From: Streptomyces sp. 840.1
GTDB lineage: Bacteria; Actinomycetota; Actinomycetes; Streptomycetales; Streptomycetaceae
DNA: 64,000 bases
Assembly (NCBI RefSeq): GCF_003751445.1
Contig: NZ_RJUU01000004.1
Span: forward strand, 138,936-202,935
Reading direction: 5' to 3'
The notes under the pieces were generated by a model. It was not told where the DNA came from. It saw nothing but the letters and a program-made list of their open reading frames with translations, and searched no databases. Of this stretch, positions 43,258-53,169 are shown one piece after another (the stretch's first letter is position 1; each line of letters begins with the position of its first letter). The translations under genes were made by a program, and so were the position numbers.

Positions 43258-44163
43258 TCAGCCATGGAGCATCTCCACTCGCCGGACACTCCTCGAACCG
43301 GTCACGGCACGGTGGATCTCAAGCGCCGCCGTCGATCGGTTGAGCGTGATGTAGTGCAACCCCGGGGCACCTTCGGCCAGCAGCCGCTCGGCCATGGCAG
43401 TGGCGTACTCGACGCCGATGCGGTACCCCAGCGCCGGGTCCTCGCGGGCGGCGTTCAGACGGTGTGCCAGGTCCTCGGGGAACGCCGCGCCGCTCAGCTC
43501 GGCGAAGCGGCTGATCTGGCGGGCGTCGGTGGCCGGCATGATCTCCGGGATGATCGGGATGTCGCAGCCCGCTGCGGCCACCCGGTCACGCAACCGCAGG
43601 TAGTCCTCGACCTGGAAGAACATCTGAGTAAGGGCATAGTCGGCGCCTGCCCGGCACTTGGCGATGAAATGCCTGATGTCGCTCTCCCAGTCGGACGAGC
43701 GAGGATGCCGTTCGGGAAAGGCCGCCACCCCGATGCTGAAGTCGCCGAGCTCCCGGACGAGCGAGACCAGTTCATGGGCGTACCGGAACCCCTCGGGGTG
43801 CGGGATCCACGGTGCGTTCGGATCGCCGGGCGGGTCCCCGCGCAGGACGAGGACGTCACGTACGCCGGCGTCGGCGTACTGGCCGATGATGTGGCGCAAC
43901 TCTGCCACCGAGTGGCCGACCGCGGTGAGATGGGCGACCGGGCGCATCGTCGTCTCCGCGACGATCCGCTTGGTCACCTCGATGGTGCGCTCTCGCGAGG
44001 AGCCGCCCGCCCCGTACGTGACGGAGACGAAGTCCGGTGCGAGGCGCTCGACCTGGCGGATCGCCTGCCACAGGGCGCGCATCCCGGCCGGGGTCCCCGC
44101 CGGGAAGAACTCGAAGGAGAACGAGGCGGCGGGCCGGACGAGGATCTCACGCAGCGTCGTCAT
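43258..44163 (-). CDS. metF: Methylenetetrahydrofolate reductase (MetF family)
   Basis: A 301-residue TIM-barrel FAD enzyme. It has the conserved [10 protein letters not shown] near the N-terminus, [36 protein letters not shown] and [14 protein letters not shown]. It reduces methylene-THF to methyl-THF for methionine and SAM regeneration. The start is an ATG at 44163. A normally chromosomal housekeeping function placed between two plasmid origins is unexpected and suggests extra methyl supply for something local. Confidence 0.93.
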   Translation of the reverse strand: MTTLREILVRPAASFSFEFFPAGTPAGMRALWQAIRQVERLAPDFVSVTYGAGGSSRERTIEVTKRIVAETTMRPVAHLTAVGHSVAELRHIIGQYADAGVRDVLVLRGDPPGDPNAPWIPHPEGFRYAHELVSLVRELGDFSIGVAAFPERHPRSSDWESDIRHFIAKCRAGADYALTQMFFQVEDYLRLRDRVAAAGCDIPIIPEIMPATDARQISRFAELSGAAFPEDLAHRLNAAREDPALGYRIGVEYATAMAERLLAEGAPGLHYITLNRSTAALEIHRAVTGSRSVRRVEMLHG

Positions 44164-45420
44164 GTCGGCCCCTGACCTCGATGGTTCCGGTCACCGCCAT
44201 ACGCACGGGGACTCCTTCGATTGCTCGGATCCTCCACCATGCGGCCCCGCGCACGAGGATCCTTCGCGCAACGCTGGAATGCCCGTGGAGGGGCCACGGC
44301 CCCTCCACGGCCCCTGCGCCGCCGTTCCTCCTCCGGACCCCGGGCAGCTATCTCGGCGGGACGTGCCCGCGCACCAGGTGGACACGTGGCTGACCGGCTT
44401 CTGTGAGAGCCGTTCTCCCGTAAGCCGCCGTCGCGCGAGAATCGGGTTTTACGGGCTCAGGCGGCCCCTTACGGCCCCCGGCCCGGCGAACGCCCTCTCC
44501 CGCAGGTCCCAGCCCCGGGCCGGAGCTCCCCTCCCCCACCGGTCCATGGCGCTCCTTGCCGAACCGGCCTTCTCCCCGCGCAGGGGTACACACCCCGCCG
44601 CCGGGAGGTGCCTCGGCCGTCACAACCTGCGGCGCCCCGACAGCTCCCCATCGCTGGCGGTCCGAGGGAGGTGGCCGCTGTTTGAGGATCGGCCCAGGCC
44701 CCCTGCCGGGTGGTGCGGCCCCTGGACACGAAGGGCCCCCGCGACTCCGCACAGGTACCGGCCTGGGCTGGGCCGTGCTGCCCGGGTTCCTGCTGTCGCC
44801 CGACTCCCCCGCGCCGGATCAGCCGTTGTGCTCGCAGCGGGATCCGGCCGAAAGCGTCTCGTCGCCGGCAGTGCGGAGGCGGAGCCCCAGGCCGCGCTCG
44901 CGGTTCGCCGGCGGGTGGTCGCGGCGTAGCCAGCAACTACGAGAGGCACGGCGCGCGGGCCGTCTGTCGGCTGCCGCCCGGTCAGTGGTCGGCAACACCG
45001 TTGCACGTCGAATCCAGGTGCGAGATCGACTGGCCTCTCCCCTGGTGTACGGCACGTTCCTCGGTGAGAAGCCCCGTAGGCCTCTGCCCGACGAGCACCG
45101 GGTCGGACCCCAGTAGATGCGCCTAGAGCCCCGGGGTGGATCCGAATCCCACGGGCAGGCGTCCTTGTCGCGCGGGCTACAGACAACTTCACAGGCAGAG
45201 CTCCAGACGAACCGGGGCATCGCCGGAACATATGGGAGCCATTCTCGTGGTTCGTCGTATCGACGCTCCGGAAGTGCCGATACGGCGAACCGGGTCGCAT
45301 GCTCGGACTCCAAAGGGAGAGCACCCCCCAGAGGCGGACGGAGGCGTTCCGGTCCCTTGGCGGCGACAGGACCAGAGGCTCTGATCCTGTACCAGAAGGA
45401 CAGGTGATCAGGAATATTCG
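44164..45420. other. Intergenic stretch without convincing genes
   Basis: About 1.2 kb. Several open frames exist on both strands, but all are Arg/Pro/Gly-rich and none has conserved-looking sequence or a good ribosome site. Probably degraded DNA between the MTHFR gene and the partition region. Confidence 0.5.
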
Positions 45421-45822
45421 GCCCGGAACGTGCTGTGAGTGACTCTCAAGAGCTCTCCACGCCGTGTTACCTCAACAGGCCGAACAGCAGAGAGACGGCA
45501 CCACACACGTGCCCTGCGCTGGGCTGGCTGCGAGCGATCCGTAACGAACCATCCTCTGCCGGCCTACGCTCTCTTCCCACATAGACGCCATCAGCTACCT
45601 CGTTCCTGGGCAGGCAAAGTGGCCACTCGCCGACACCACACCCCGCACCAGGCTCACTCCGTTGAAGCTCAGCCATACGGCTGGGATCCTCCCCCGGCGA
45701 CGCCCACCCCCTTGAGCTAACAGAAGAAGTTCGCTCGCATCGCAGCCATCTGGCACCCGGGTCACAGAGGCCGAGATGGGACGTAGGCGCACACCTCACG
45801 CCTCTCATGATCACCAAACGGT

Positions 45823-45864
45823 ATTGCTACTTCCAGCACGTCAGCACCCGCTGGAAGTAGCAAT
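45823..45864. repeat. Perfect 15-bp inverted repeat
   Basis: ATTGCTACTTCCAGC (45823-45837) and its exact complement (45850-45864) flank a 12-nt loop. It could be a terminator stem or a protein-binding site. No adjacent gene explains it. Confidence 0.6.
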
Positions 45865-46009
45865 AATCGGCACAGACCATCTGCTGGCTGCCGCCTTCCG
45901 GCCCCTGCAAGAGGTCCCGACAGTTCTCCTTCCGGAAAGATCGAGAGCAGCAGCCACCCACCATCTGCTTCGCCAAAACGGGATCAGAAGGTTGTAGAGC
46001 AAGGAGGAA

Positions 46010-47200
46010 TCATCACGCTAGTATGCAGAGAAGAAACGCTAAAAAAAGCCTCTGACCTGGGCAAACAAACAACACTGCAAACATTGATGCAAGCTTGTCG
46101 ACACATAGGAGTTGAGGCATGAAGAGCGGCCTGAGCTCTAGCTTTGACAGGAGCGAGCACCAAGGGTTTCGTAGTCATGCATCTGTAGGTAGCTCCCCCT
46201 ACCTGGATCAACGCATTCTGGAGGGCCTTCACTCTCGCGTGCCTGATCACCTGCATCCACGCGGACAAAGCAGCCTGTTTGCGAGCTGGTCCACAGGCGG
46301 GTGCGCATGCGATGAGGCGGGTCACTCCGCTGGCGCGATGACCAATTTCCCTGCCCGCAGATTCGTAAGCAGACGTGCAGGCCTGCCCATTCATACACAG
46401 AGTGGTCTGCAGAGTTGCAGGTGTGCCTGCCCGTTTCCCTGCAGCTGTGCACATGGAACCGAGGGTTGGCCCAGTAGCCAGATACGCGGTGCGTGGGAAG
46501 GCAGGAGCGCAGGCACAGCCCCAAGCGAGCGCGCCTATCTGCCTGCCCACACGAAGACAGGCAGATAGGCGGATGCGTTGGGCAGCGGGTTCTCATGTGG
46601 CCCTGGCAAGAGGCATTCATGTCGGTAAGAACGCCTGTTTGTCATCAGGCCTGCCTGATGACTGCGATGCCCGGTACCAGGTGTGCCCGTCCACTGGCCC
46701 GTCAGATCGCCTGCTTGTTTGCTCGGCGGCGGGTGTGTGGGTCCGACCTAAAGCCTGCATGCACATACCGTCGCCTGCCTCTTCGCAAGTGCAACAGTAG
46801 GCAGGCGTCGCTGTAGACGTGCGTGCGTCTTTGCCTACCGGACGACCGACCTGGTTCTGTGTGCGCAGCCCCATTGACAGGGGAGTCCGTCACGAAGATT
46901 GCTCGCGTGTTGGCAGTGCGGTTACCCGGCATGCGGGAAGACCAGCCAGGGTGCCCACCAGCGTGTGTCTTTGCCTGTCCGCTCGTAGACAACTGGGCCC
47001 ATAAGCAGGCCTGGAGACCACTTGGCGTGCAAACGTGCACCCAAGCACGCAACCAGGTGTACAGGTCGGTGGTGAAGCCGGCCGACCCCTGGCGTGCCAA
47101 ACGAACCGCCAGGTCTGCCCGTACGTGTGCCGGGATGCTGATTTGTTCGTGTGTCGGGCAGCTAAGACGTTGATCTTCGTGGTAACTTGTGCTCCTCCCG
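46010..47200. repeat. TGCCTG-rich, lower-GC tract upstream of parA: candidate centromere
   Basis: The tract has dozens of short GCCTGC, TGCCTG, CAGGCA and TTTGCCT units in both orientations and several perfect hairpins, for example GCCTATCTGCCTG/CAGGCAGATAGGC (46533-46545 and 46558-46570) and CATCAGGC/GCCTGATG near 46645-46662. GC content looks visibly lower than in the genes, and no frame is protein-like. Its place just ahead of a parAB operon suggests a parS-like partition site. Confidence 0.45.
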
Positions 47201-47556
47201 TTCACACAACTTTTCTGGAGGTAACTGTCCGCATGAAGGCGTCTCTTGGCCTCTTCGCCGGGCAGTCAACTAGCCAAGCTGCGAAGTGAAACGCGTGAAG
47301 ACCAGCAGTGGTAGCAACCTTGAAGCACGTAGCTGCACTTATTGCGCTGCCAACCCAAGGTATGCCGATGAGCTGGGACAACGTGGCCGGATAGCCGATC
47401 TGGCGCCCCGATCGGCAGGTTCAGGGCCCTACCTGACACCCTTCAGGGCTGCTCCGGAGCGCAGAATCGTTCTGAGCGAAGTCTTGACCATCAGTACCAG
47501 AGCAAAAGGGGCGTTTCACACCCCGATTGCGGGCCCTAACAAGAGTGAGAGGATCC

Positions 47557-48483
47557 ATGGCCAGTCCCTTCGAAGCGCCTGCCACTGACACGCAGCTCGC
47601 CGGCATCCCCTGGGAGTCGCTGTCGCACATCTTCATGTTCGGCAACGGCAAGGGAGGCGTGGGTAAGTCCTCCGTCTCCGCGAATGCTGCGGGCAAGGCC
47701 GCTCGCAGCGGACTGCGCACGCTCATCATCGACTGCAACGCTCAGGGCAACATCGCGCGCGAGCTCGGGTACAAGCGGGCCGATTGGAACGATGGGGGAG
47801 CGGGGCTCATCGAGGCGCTGCGTACCGGCGCGCCCCTGACTCCGGTCGAGAACGTGCGGGAGAACCTCGACGTCGTCCTGGGCGGCCCAGCGCTCGGCGA
47901 CGAGTTCGGCATCTTCTTCCACACGCTTCTGGCCAAGGAAGGCCCGCACGCGTATCTGCGGCTTCTGATGTGTCTGCTGCCGATCGCGCACCGGTACCAG
48001 ATCATCATTCTCGACACCCCGCCGGAGAACCCTTCGCTCCAGCGCCTCGCCCTCTCCGCCGCCCGGTGGCTGGTCATCCCGGTCAAGAGCGACGGTGGCG
48101 CTGAGGACGGTCTCGCGCAGATCGGCCTGGAGTTCTCCTACGTCAAGTTCGTCAGCCACATCAATCCGCACATCGCACTGCTCGGCGTACTGCTGTTCGA
48201 CACCGGACGGAACTACAGCAGCATCCACGCCGACGTGCGACGCCAGGTGCAGAAGGTGCTGGGCGAGGAAGCCCACATGTTCAAGCACCTCATCGGCCAC
48301 ACCGAGTCGGTGGCTCGGCTGGTACGGAAACGAGGCCTTCTCGTACACGAGTTGGCGGATCAGCGTGTGGCAGGCGATCGCTCGGTCCCCGAGACCGTGG
48401 TGGGGCTCGACTCGGACTACGAAGGATTCACCGAAGAGATGTTCGCCAGGGCTCTGGAGCTCAGGAAGGATGCCGCGGCATGA
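47557..48483 (+). CDS. parA: ParA-family partition ATPase
   Basis: A 308-residue ParA/MinD-type P-loop ATPase with the deviant Walker A GNGKGGVGKS at residues 29-38, LIIDCNAQGNIARELG and IIILDTPPENPSLQRLAL. The start is an ATG at 47557 following GAGAGG. It overlaps the next gene by ATGA. It partitions low-copy plasmids together with a centromere-binding partner. The upstream repeat-rich tract may be the partition site. Confidence 0.92.
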   Translation: MASPFEAPATDTQLAGIPWESLSHIFMFGNGKGGVGKSSVSANAAGKAARSGLRTLIIDCNAQGNIARELGYKRADWNDGGAGLIEALRTGAPLTPVENVRENLDVVLGGPALGDEFGIFFHTLLAKEGPHAYLRLLMCLLPIAHRYQIIILDTPPENPSLQRLALSAARWLVIPVKSDGGAEDGLAQIGLEFSYVKFVSHINPHIALLGVLLFDTGRNYSSIHADVRRQVQKVLGEEAHMFKHLIGHTESVARLVRKRGLLVHELADQRVAGDRSVPETVVGLDSDYEGFTEEMFARALELRKDAAA

Positions 48484-49103
48484 CACCGCCGAAGAACAAG
48501 AAGACCTCCGACCAGGACGATGAGCAGAGCATGTCCGACGAAGGTGTCGGCAACCTGTTCACCGGTGGGGCAGCCGCTCCGTCCGGCGCGCTCGCCGGCT
48601 GGGCGGCAGCCCCGAGCCCCGCGACGCAGGCCGTACCGGCCGCCCAGCCGGGGGTGGCCGTCCCGCGGCCTCCTGTGGTGCCACGGCCCACCCAGGAGCT
48701 CGTCGAGGAGCCCGCATCGCCGGTCTCCGATGCCGACACGGCCAAGCCTGTCGGGTTCTACGTGTCGACGAACGTGGCCAACCGCTTCCGCAAGCTGCGC
48801 AAGCAGAGCGACCTGACCCATACGCAGATCGTGTTCCTCGCTGTGGAGGACGCCGTCGAGAAGGGGCTGACGCAGGTCGTCGAGGAGGCACGGCGGGCGC
48901 CCAAGTTCCAGTCCAAGCTCTTCGCCGTGGCGACGAACAACTCGGACCTGCGGGGCCTCGGTCCGGTGCAGCTGCAGTACAAGCCGACGAGGGCTCAGCG
49001 TGCCGTCATCGACGGTCTGGTGACCGAGGCCGGGCTTCCTGACCACACCAAGTTCCTGGCGGTTGTCCTCGACCAGTATCTCCCCGGGCGCAGAGACGCC
49101 TGA
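48480..49103 (+). CDS. ParB-like centromere-binding protein
   Basis: A 207-residue protein. The first 90 residues are low-complexity (Pro/Ala/Gly). The rest contains VGFYVSTNVANRFRKLRKQ, LTHTQIVFLAVEDAVEKGL and a C-terminal helical part. This small size and arrangement fits the ribbon-helix-helix-type partners of type Ib partition systems and not a full-length ParB. It is translationally coupled to parA. A strong hairpin terminates the operon. Confidence 0.78.
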   Translation: MTPPKNKKTSDQDDEQSMSDEGVGNLFTGGAAAPSGALAGWAAAPSPATQAVPAAQPGVAVPRPPVVPRPTQELVEEPASPVSDADTAKPVGFYVSTNVANRFRKLRKQSDLTHTQIVFLAVEDAVEKGLTQVVEEARRAPKFQSKLFAVATNNSDLRGLGPVQLQYKPTRAQRAVIDGLVTEAGLPDHTKFLAVVLDQYLPGRRDA

Positions 49104-49120
49104 GAAGGCCCTCCGCCGTC

Positions 49121-49167
49121 CAGCTGTGCGCCGCAACCCGGGTCCTCCGGGTTGCGGCGCACAGCTG
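49121..49167 (+). terminator. Hairpin terminator after the par operon
   Basis: CAGCTGTGCGCCGCAACCCGG (49121-49141) is followed by 5 nt and its complement (49147-49167): a perfect 21-bp stem 17 bp past the parB-like stop. Confidence 0.85.
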
Positions 49168-49305
49168 CGTCCTGGCCCCTTCAGGCGGGCTCACAGCGGG
49201 TGCCCGGGGGAGTACCTCTCCGGCCGGCCCCTGGGCAGCCTCCCGGTCCCTCCGGGAACGGCCGAGCCTCACTCGAAGGGGCCCCGAGTCCCGGTACAAG
49301 GCATC

Positions 49306-49770
49306 GCGGGGCTGAACGGGACCGGACGCTCCCACCCCGTTCAGCCCCGCAGTTCAGGCCCGCACAAAAGTGCAGGTCAGAGCGTTTTCCTGAAGAACTA
49401 CGGGACTGACGGGGCTGGACCTCGTAGTTATCAGCTGTGTAAGAAAATATAGGAACACGCGTACGCACGCGCATGACATCTTTTTTCTCTGTAGCTGATA
49501 ACTACGAGGTCCAGCCCCGTCAGTCCCGTTGCTTTGCGGGATACTTCTCTGACCTGCACTTTTACTGAACGGGACTGAAGCGTTCAGCCCCTCACGGGAC
49601 TGAACGAAATGCGAGGCACCGACCCCCCGGGCAAAGGCACGGGACTGACGGGACTCATTTTTCGCGACACGCGGTTCTCCCTCCCCTGCACCCCTCCGGG
49701 GTGGGCTACGCTCTGTCTCGGCTGACTCGAAAGCTCAGTCCCTTCAGTCCCGTAGTCCCGTCGGCGCGGG
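49306..49770. repeat. Iteron-type replication origin B with 36-bp inverted repeat
   Basis: A 36-bp perfect inverted repeat (49401-49436 and 49493-49528) flanks an AT-rich core containing GTAAGAAAATATAGG and TCTTTTTTCTCT. A further AAAAGTGCAGGTCAGAG repeat encloses it. CGGGACTGA iterons occur at 49401, 49521 (inverted), 49570, 49594, 49640, 49649 and three inverted copies at 49735-49764. An extra 15-bp inverted repeat lies at 49306-49350. The organisation mirrors origin A with a different iteron sequence. Confidence 0.85.
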
Positions 49771-49775
49771 GGTTT

Positions 49776-50912
49776 GTGAAGGCGAGGGACAAGACCGCAC
49801 GCGAAGAGCCCGACAAGGACCAAAAGTTGCCCGACCACGCCTCGGCCACCCCGCCGGCTGCCTCGCGGCCGGCGGACGGGCACACGATCGCGCGCTGGTG
49901 CGCCCGAGCCGGCTGGCCGGTACACCCGCTCGCCCCGGCACAGAAGACGCCGCCCGCCAACTGCGCCGACTGCAAAGGGCACCACGCCCCGGCAACCTGC
50001 CCGTGCAGAAACGCGGGCCGCTGGTGCCACGGCTTCCACGCGGCAACCACGGATCCCGGGCTCATCGACGCCTGGTGGAGCGCGCAGCCCCGCTTCGGGG
50101 TGGGCGTTTCGTGCGGCCCCGCCGACCTGGTGATCCTGGACGTCGACGCCCACGCGGCCCAAGTGCCCGAGAGAGCCCGTCTGCTGCCGGGCATCCCGAT
50201 CGGTCCCCAGGTGGACCTGGCGGGCCTTGCCACGGGCTTCGACACGCTGGCGCTGCTCGCCGCCCTTCGCGGCCAGCAGGACCCGGCGGCCGACGAGACC
50301 ACACTGCGCGTGCGGACCCCGTCCGGCGGACTGCACATCTGGTACCGCAACCCGCACCCGGCGACCCGCTACCGCTCGTCCACCGGCTCCAGCCCGCGGA
50401 CGGCCCTGGCCTGGCAGGTCGACATCCGCGCGGACAACGGCTACATCGTGGCCCCCGGCGTCAGAACCACCGCAGGCGACTACGCCCCCGTGAGCGATGC
50501 CCGGGAACCGGCCCCGCTGCCCGCCTGGCTGGCGGCCGAGCTGAAGCGCACAGGGCACGTCCCAGGCGCCGTCAGCCCCTCCCTCACGCCATCAGGAGCC
50601 CCGGCCCCCATGCGCCGCTCGCGGCCCGCCACAAGGGCAGCAGAACGCCTCCTGGAGCCGTTGCTCGCGGAAGTCACCGCCTGCCGAACCGTCAGCGAAG
50701 GAGCGAGCTTCACCGAGAAACTCAACCGGGCCGCCTACACCGCAGGTGGCCTTGTCGAAGGCGGCCACCTGTCCGGGGCCGATGCGCGCAGCCTGCTTGC
50801 GGAGACTGCCCGTACCGCCCGACCGCACCAGGAACGCCGCAATCTCATGGTCATCGAATCCGCTCTGTCCGCCGGCGCCCAGCGCCCGCTCCACCCGCGA
50901 GGAAGCTCATGA
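49776..50912 (+). CDS. Bifunctional DNA primase/polymerase (prim-pol), module B
   Basis: A 378-residue homologue of the module-A prim-pol. The Cys/His patch (CADCKGHHAPATCPCRNAGR), DLVILDVDAHA catalytic motif and ETTLRVRTPSGGLHIWYR are conserved. I chose the GTG at 49776 with GGGGG just upstream; a longer frame would run into the iterons. It is the first gene of the rightward replication operon and directly follows origin B. Confidence 0.92.
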   Translation: MKARDKTAREEPDKDQKLPDHASATPPAASRPADGHTIARWCARAGWPVHPLAPAQKTPPANCADCKGHHAPATCPCRNAGRWCHGFHAATTDPGLIDAWWSAQPRFGVGVSCGPADLVILDVDAHAAQVPERARLLPGIPIGPQVDLAGLATGFDTLALLAALRGQQDPAADETTLRVRTPSGGLHIWYRNPHPATRYRSSTGSSPRTALAWQVDIRADNGYIVAPGVRTTAGDYAPVSDAREPAPLPAWLAAELKRTGHVPGAVSPSLTPSGAPAPMRRSRPATRAAERLLEPLLAEVTACRTVSEGASFTEKLNRAAYTAGGLVEGGHLSGADARSLLAETARTARPHQERRNLMVIESALSAGAQRPLHPRGSS

Positions 50913-52456
50913 GCGTCGAGCCCGTACGCTTCGATGCCGAAGCCGCAGCCAGGCAGATTCATCAGCAGAGCCTCGATCTCGATCTGGACCTGCCGCAGCC
51001 CACCCTCCCCGCCCAGCAGAACGAGGCACCCGCCCAGCACCCCGCAGAGCCCACCTGGCTACTGCCGACCGCCCTCACCGACCGAGGCAACGCGAAGCTG
51101 TTCGCGCGCCTGTACCGGGACCGGTTCCGGTACGTCATCGGGATGGGCTGGCACTCCTGGGACACGTACCGGTGGAAACTCACCGGCGGCGAGGAGGCCG
51201 CTGTCTGGGCTGCGGGAGAGATGGCCGAGCAGTACGCCGACCACGACCCGACCGGCCGTTTCATGGACCGTCAGCTTGCCGCACACCGCCGCCACTCGGA
51301 GTCGACCGCCGGAGTCAAGGCCCTCCTGTTCCAGGCGCAGGCAGCACCGAGCCTGCGCCTGAACCCCGACGTCCTCGACGGCGACATGTACGCCCTGTGC
51401 ACCCCCTCCGGAGTGGTGGACCTGCGCACCGGACTGCTGCGCAAGCCCAACCCGCTCACCGACATGCACTCGCGCGCCACCACCGTCGCCCCGCTCAAGA
51501 CGCCGGTCCCGAGGTGGGACAGCTTTCTGCGCGACACCTTCGGCGACGACGACCAGGGCCTGGAGACCACGCGCTTCCTGCACCTGCTGCTCGGCTACTC
51601 CATCACCGGCGACGTCGGCGCCCAGGTCCTGCCGTTCCTGTACGGCTCCGGCGCCAACGGCAAGTCCGTCCTCCTGGAGGTCATGACCCAGATCCTGGGG
51701 GACTACGCGAACGCCGCCCCGCCCGGATTCCTCATGGAGAAGGGCAAGTTCACCGAACACTCCACCGAGCTGACCGAACTGCACGGCCGGCGCATCGTGG
51801 TGTGCAGCGAGCTCAAGCCCAACGACAAGTTCAACGAGGCTCGCGTCAAGCTCCTCACCGGCGGCGACACCATCACCGCCCGCCGCATGCGGCAGAACTT
51901 CTTCACCTTCACGCCCACCCACAAACTGTGGCTGCTCGGCAACCACCGCCCGGAGGTCGGCACGGGCGGGCACGCGTTCTGGCGCCGCATGCGCATCATC
52001 CCCTTCGAACGGCGTGTTCCCGACGAGCGCAAGATCGACAACCTCGCCGCCGAACTCGTCGCCGACGAGGGCCCCGGCATTCTGCAGTGGCTCATCGAAG
52101 GCGCCCAGCGCTACCTGGCCACCCGGGACCCGCTCACCGGTCCCGCATCCGTACGGGTCGCGACAGCCGCGTACGAGACCACCGAGGACCACATCGGGCG
52201 CTTCCTCACCGAACGCTGCACCAAGGGCGAGAAAGACCGCGACCTGCGCGTCGAACAGAAGCTGCTGTACGAGGCCTACGGCCGATGGTGTTCGGACGAG
52301 GGCATCCGCTCCTCCACGCCGCGCGCCTTCGCCGGCCGCATCCGCCAGGAACTGGGTCTGGCCTCACCCGCCGAAATGATCAAGAATAACGCGACCAAGC
52401 TCTACCCGGGTCTCGCGCTGCTCCCCGACGGCGCTTATGGAGGGGGCGCTCGATGA
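50909..52456 (+). CDS. D5-family primase/helicase, module B
   Basis: A 515-residue SF3/D5-type helicase homologous along its length to the module-A protein. The Walker A is GSGANGKSVLLE and downstream motifs VVCSELKPNDKFNEARVK and LLGNHRPEVGTGGHAFWRRM are shared. It overlaps prim-pol by ATGA. The pair probably replicates the plasmid from origin B. The N-terminal 45 residues are the least similar part between A and B. Confidence 0.93.
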   Translation: MSVEPVRFDAEAAARQIHQQSLDLDLDLPQPTLPAQQNEAPAQHPAEPTWLLPTALTDRGNAKLFARLYRDRFRYVIGMGWHSWDTYRWKLTGGEEAAVWAAGEMAEQYADHDPTGRFMDRQLAAHRRHSESTAGVKALLFQAQAAPSLRLNPDVLDGDMYALCTPSGVVDLRTGLLRKPNPLTDMHSRATTVAPLKTPVPRWDSFLRDTFGDDDQGLETTRFLHLLLGYSITGDVGAQVLPFLYGSGANGKSVLLEVMTQILGDYANAAPPGFLMEKGKFTEHSTELTELHGRRIVVCSELKPNDKFNEARVKLLTGGDTITARRMRQNFFTFTPTHKLWLLGNHRPEVGTGGHAFWRRMRIIPFERRVPDERKIDNLAAELVADEGPGILQWLIEGAQRYLATRDPLTGPASVRVATAAYETTEDHIGRFLTERCTKGEKDRDLRVEQKLLYEAYGRWCSDEGIRSSTPRAFAGRIRQELGLASPAEMIKNNATKLYPGLALLPDGAYGGGAR

Positions 52457-52607
52457 CAGCAGCGTCATGCGCCCTGCCTGCCCCTGCCGGGCGACCGTAC
52501 GATAGGGGCGGTTGCCCCGGACGGTTCCGCACCGCCGGACCGGGCACGAGCACTTTGAACGACACACCGCCAGGCCGACCCGCGGCCACCCACACGCAGG
52601 AGGGCCG

Positions 52608-52997
52608 ATGAGCGCGCTGCCCCAGGAAGGCGATGTTGCCCAGGAAGTCGAGATCGTGTGGCTCGAGGATCCGAAGGGCCTCGACTACGTACGTCAGGCC
52701 CTGGACAAGGTCAACACGCGCAAGGGCAAGCCACGGTACGAGCGTGACGGCCGTCTCATCGGCTACACGAACCTCGCCCCGAAGGCGCCCCGAAGCGCGG
52801 ACAGCGGACTGTTCGCCCGCCGTACGTTCTACCTGCTGCCGCACGACCGCCCCAACCGGCCCGACGACCCCGAGTGCCCCTACAAGGTCGGCTCGCCCCT
52901 CGAGGCGGTCGACCCGCGTACGGTCGCGCCGGGCGAGGTGGGGGAGAAGACCAGCCGATCGCAGGGCACTGCGGAGATAGTCCCGGCCGGCTCCTGA
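52608..52997 (+). CDS. Small conserved protein of replication module B
   Basis: A 129-residue homologue of the module-A protein at 38.9 kb: VEIVWLEDPKGLDYVRQALDKV, RDGRLIGYTNLAPKAPRS, YLLPHDRPNRPDD and EAVDPRTVAPGE. The ATG follows AGGAGGG. Its conserved place behind prim-pol and helicase in both modules supports a role in replication or its control, with no known domain. Confidence 0.82.
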   Translation: MSALPQEGDVAQEVEIVWLEDPKGLDYVRQALDKVNTRKGKPRYERDGRLIGYTNLAPKAPRSADSGLFARRTFYLLPHDRPNRPDDPECPYKVGSPLEAVDPRTVAPGEVGEKTSRSQGTAEIVPAGS

Positions 52998-53169
52998 GCC
53001 GCCGCGTACATCCGGAGGTGTCCCCGCGACCGGTACGGCGGATCACGGAGACACTCCGGGAAGAGCGTTGCCAGGGCTGTACCGGCGCTGGATCGGCACT
53101 CGACCCCCGTGTGACACGGTCGGGGAGCGGTGCCCGCGGTGGTGCGCCGCGGGGACGGGAGGTCCTGGA

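Noticed and set aside
45117..45407. A small gene with an ATG at 45117
   Set aside because: No ribosome site and Arg/Gly/Ser-rich sequence without conserved features.
46119..46568. A 149-codon plus frame in the TGCCTG-rich tract
   Set aside because: Cys/Ser/His-rich composition unlike Streptomyces proteins, no ribosome site, and overlapped by hairpins.
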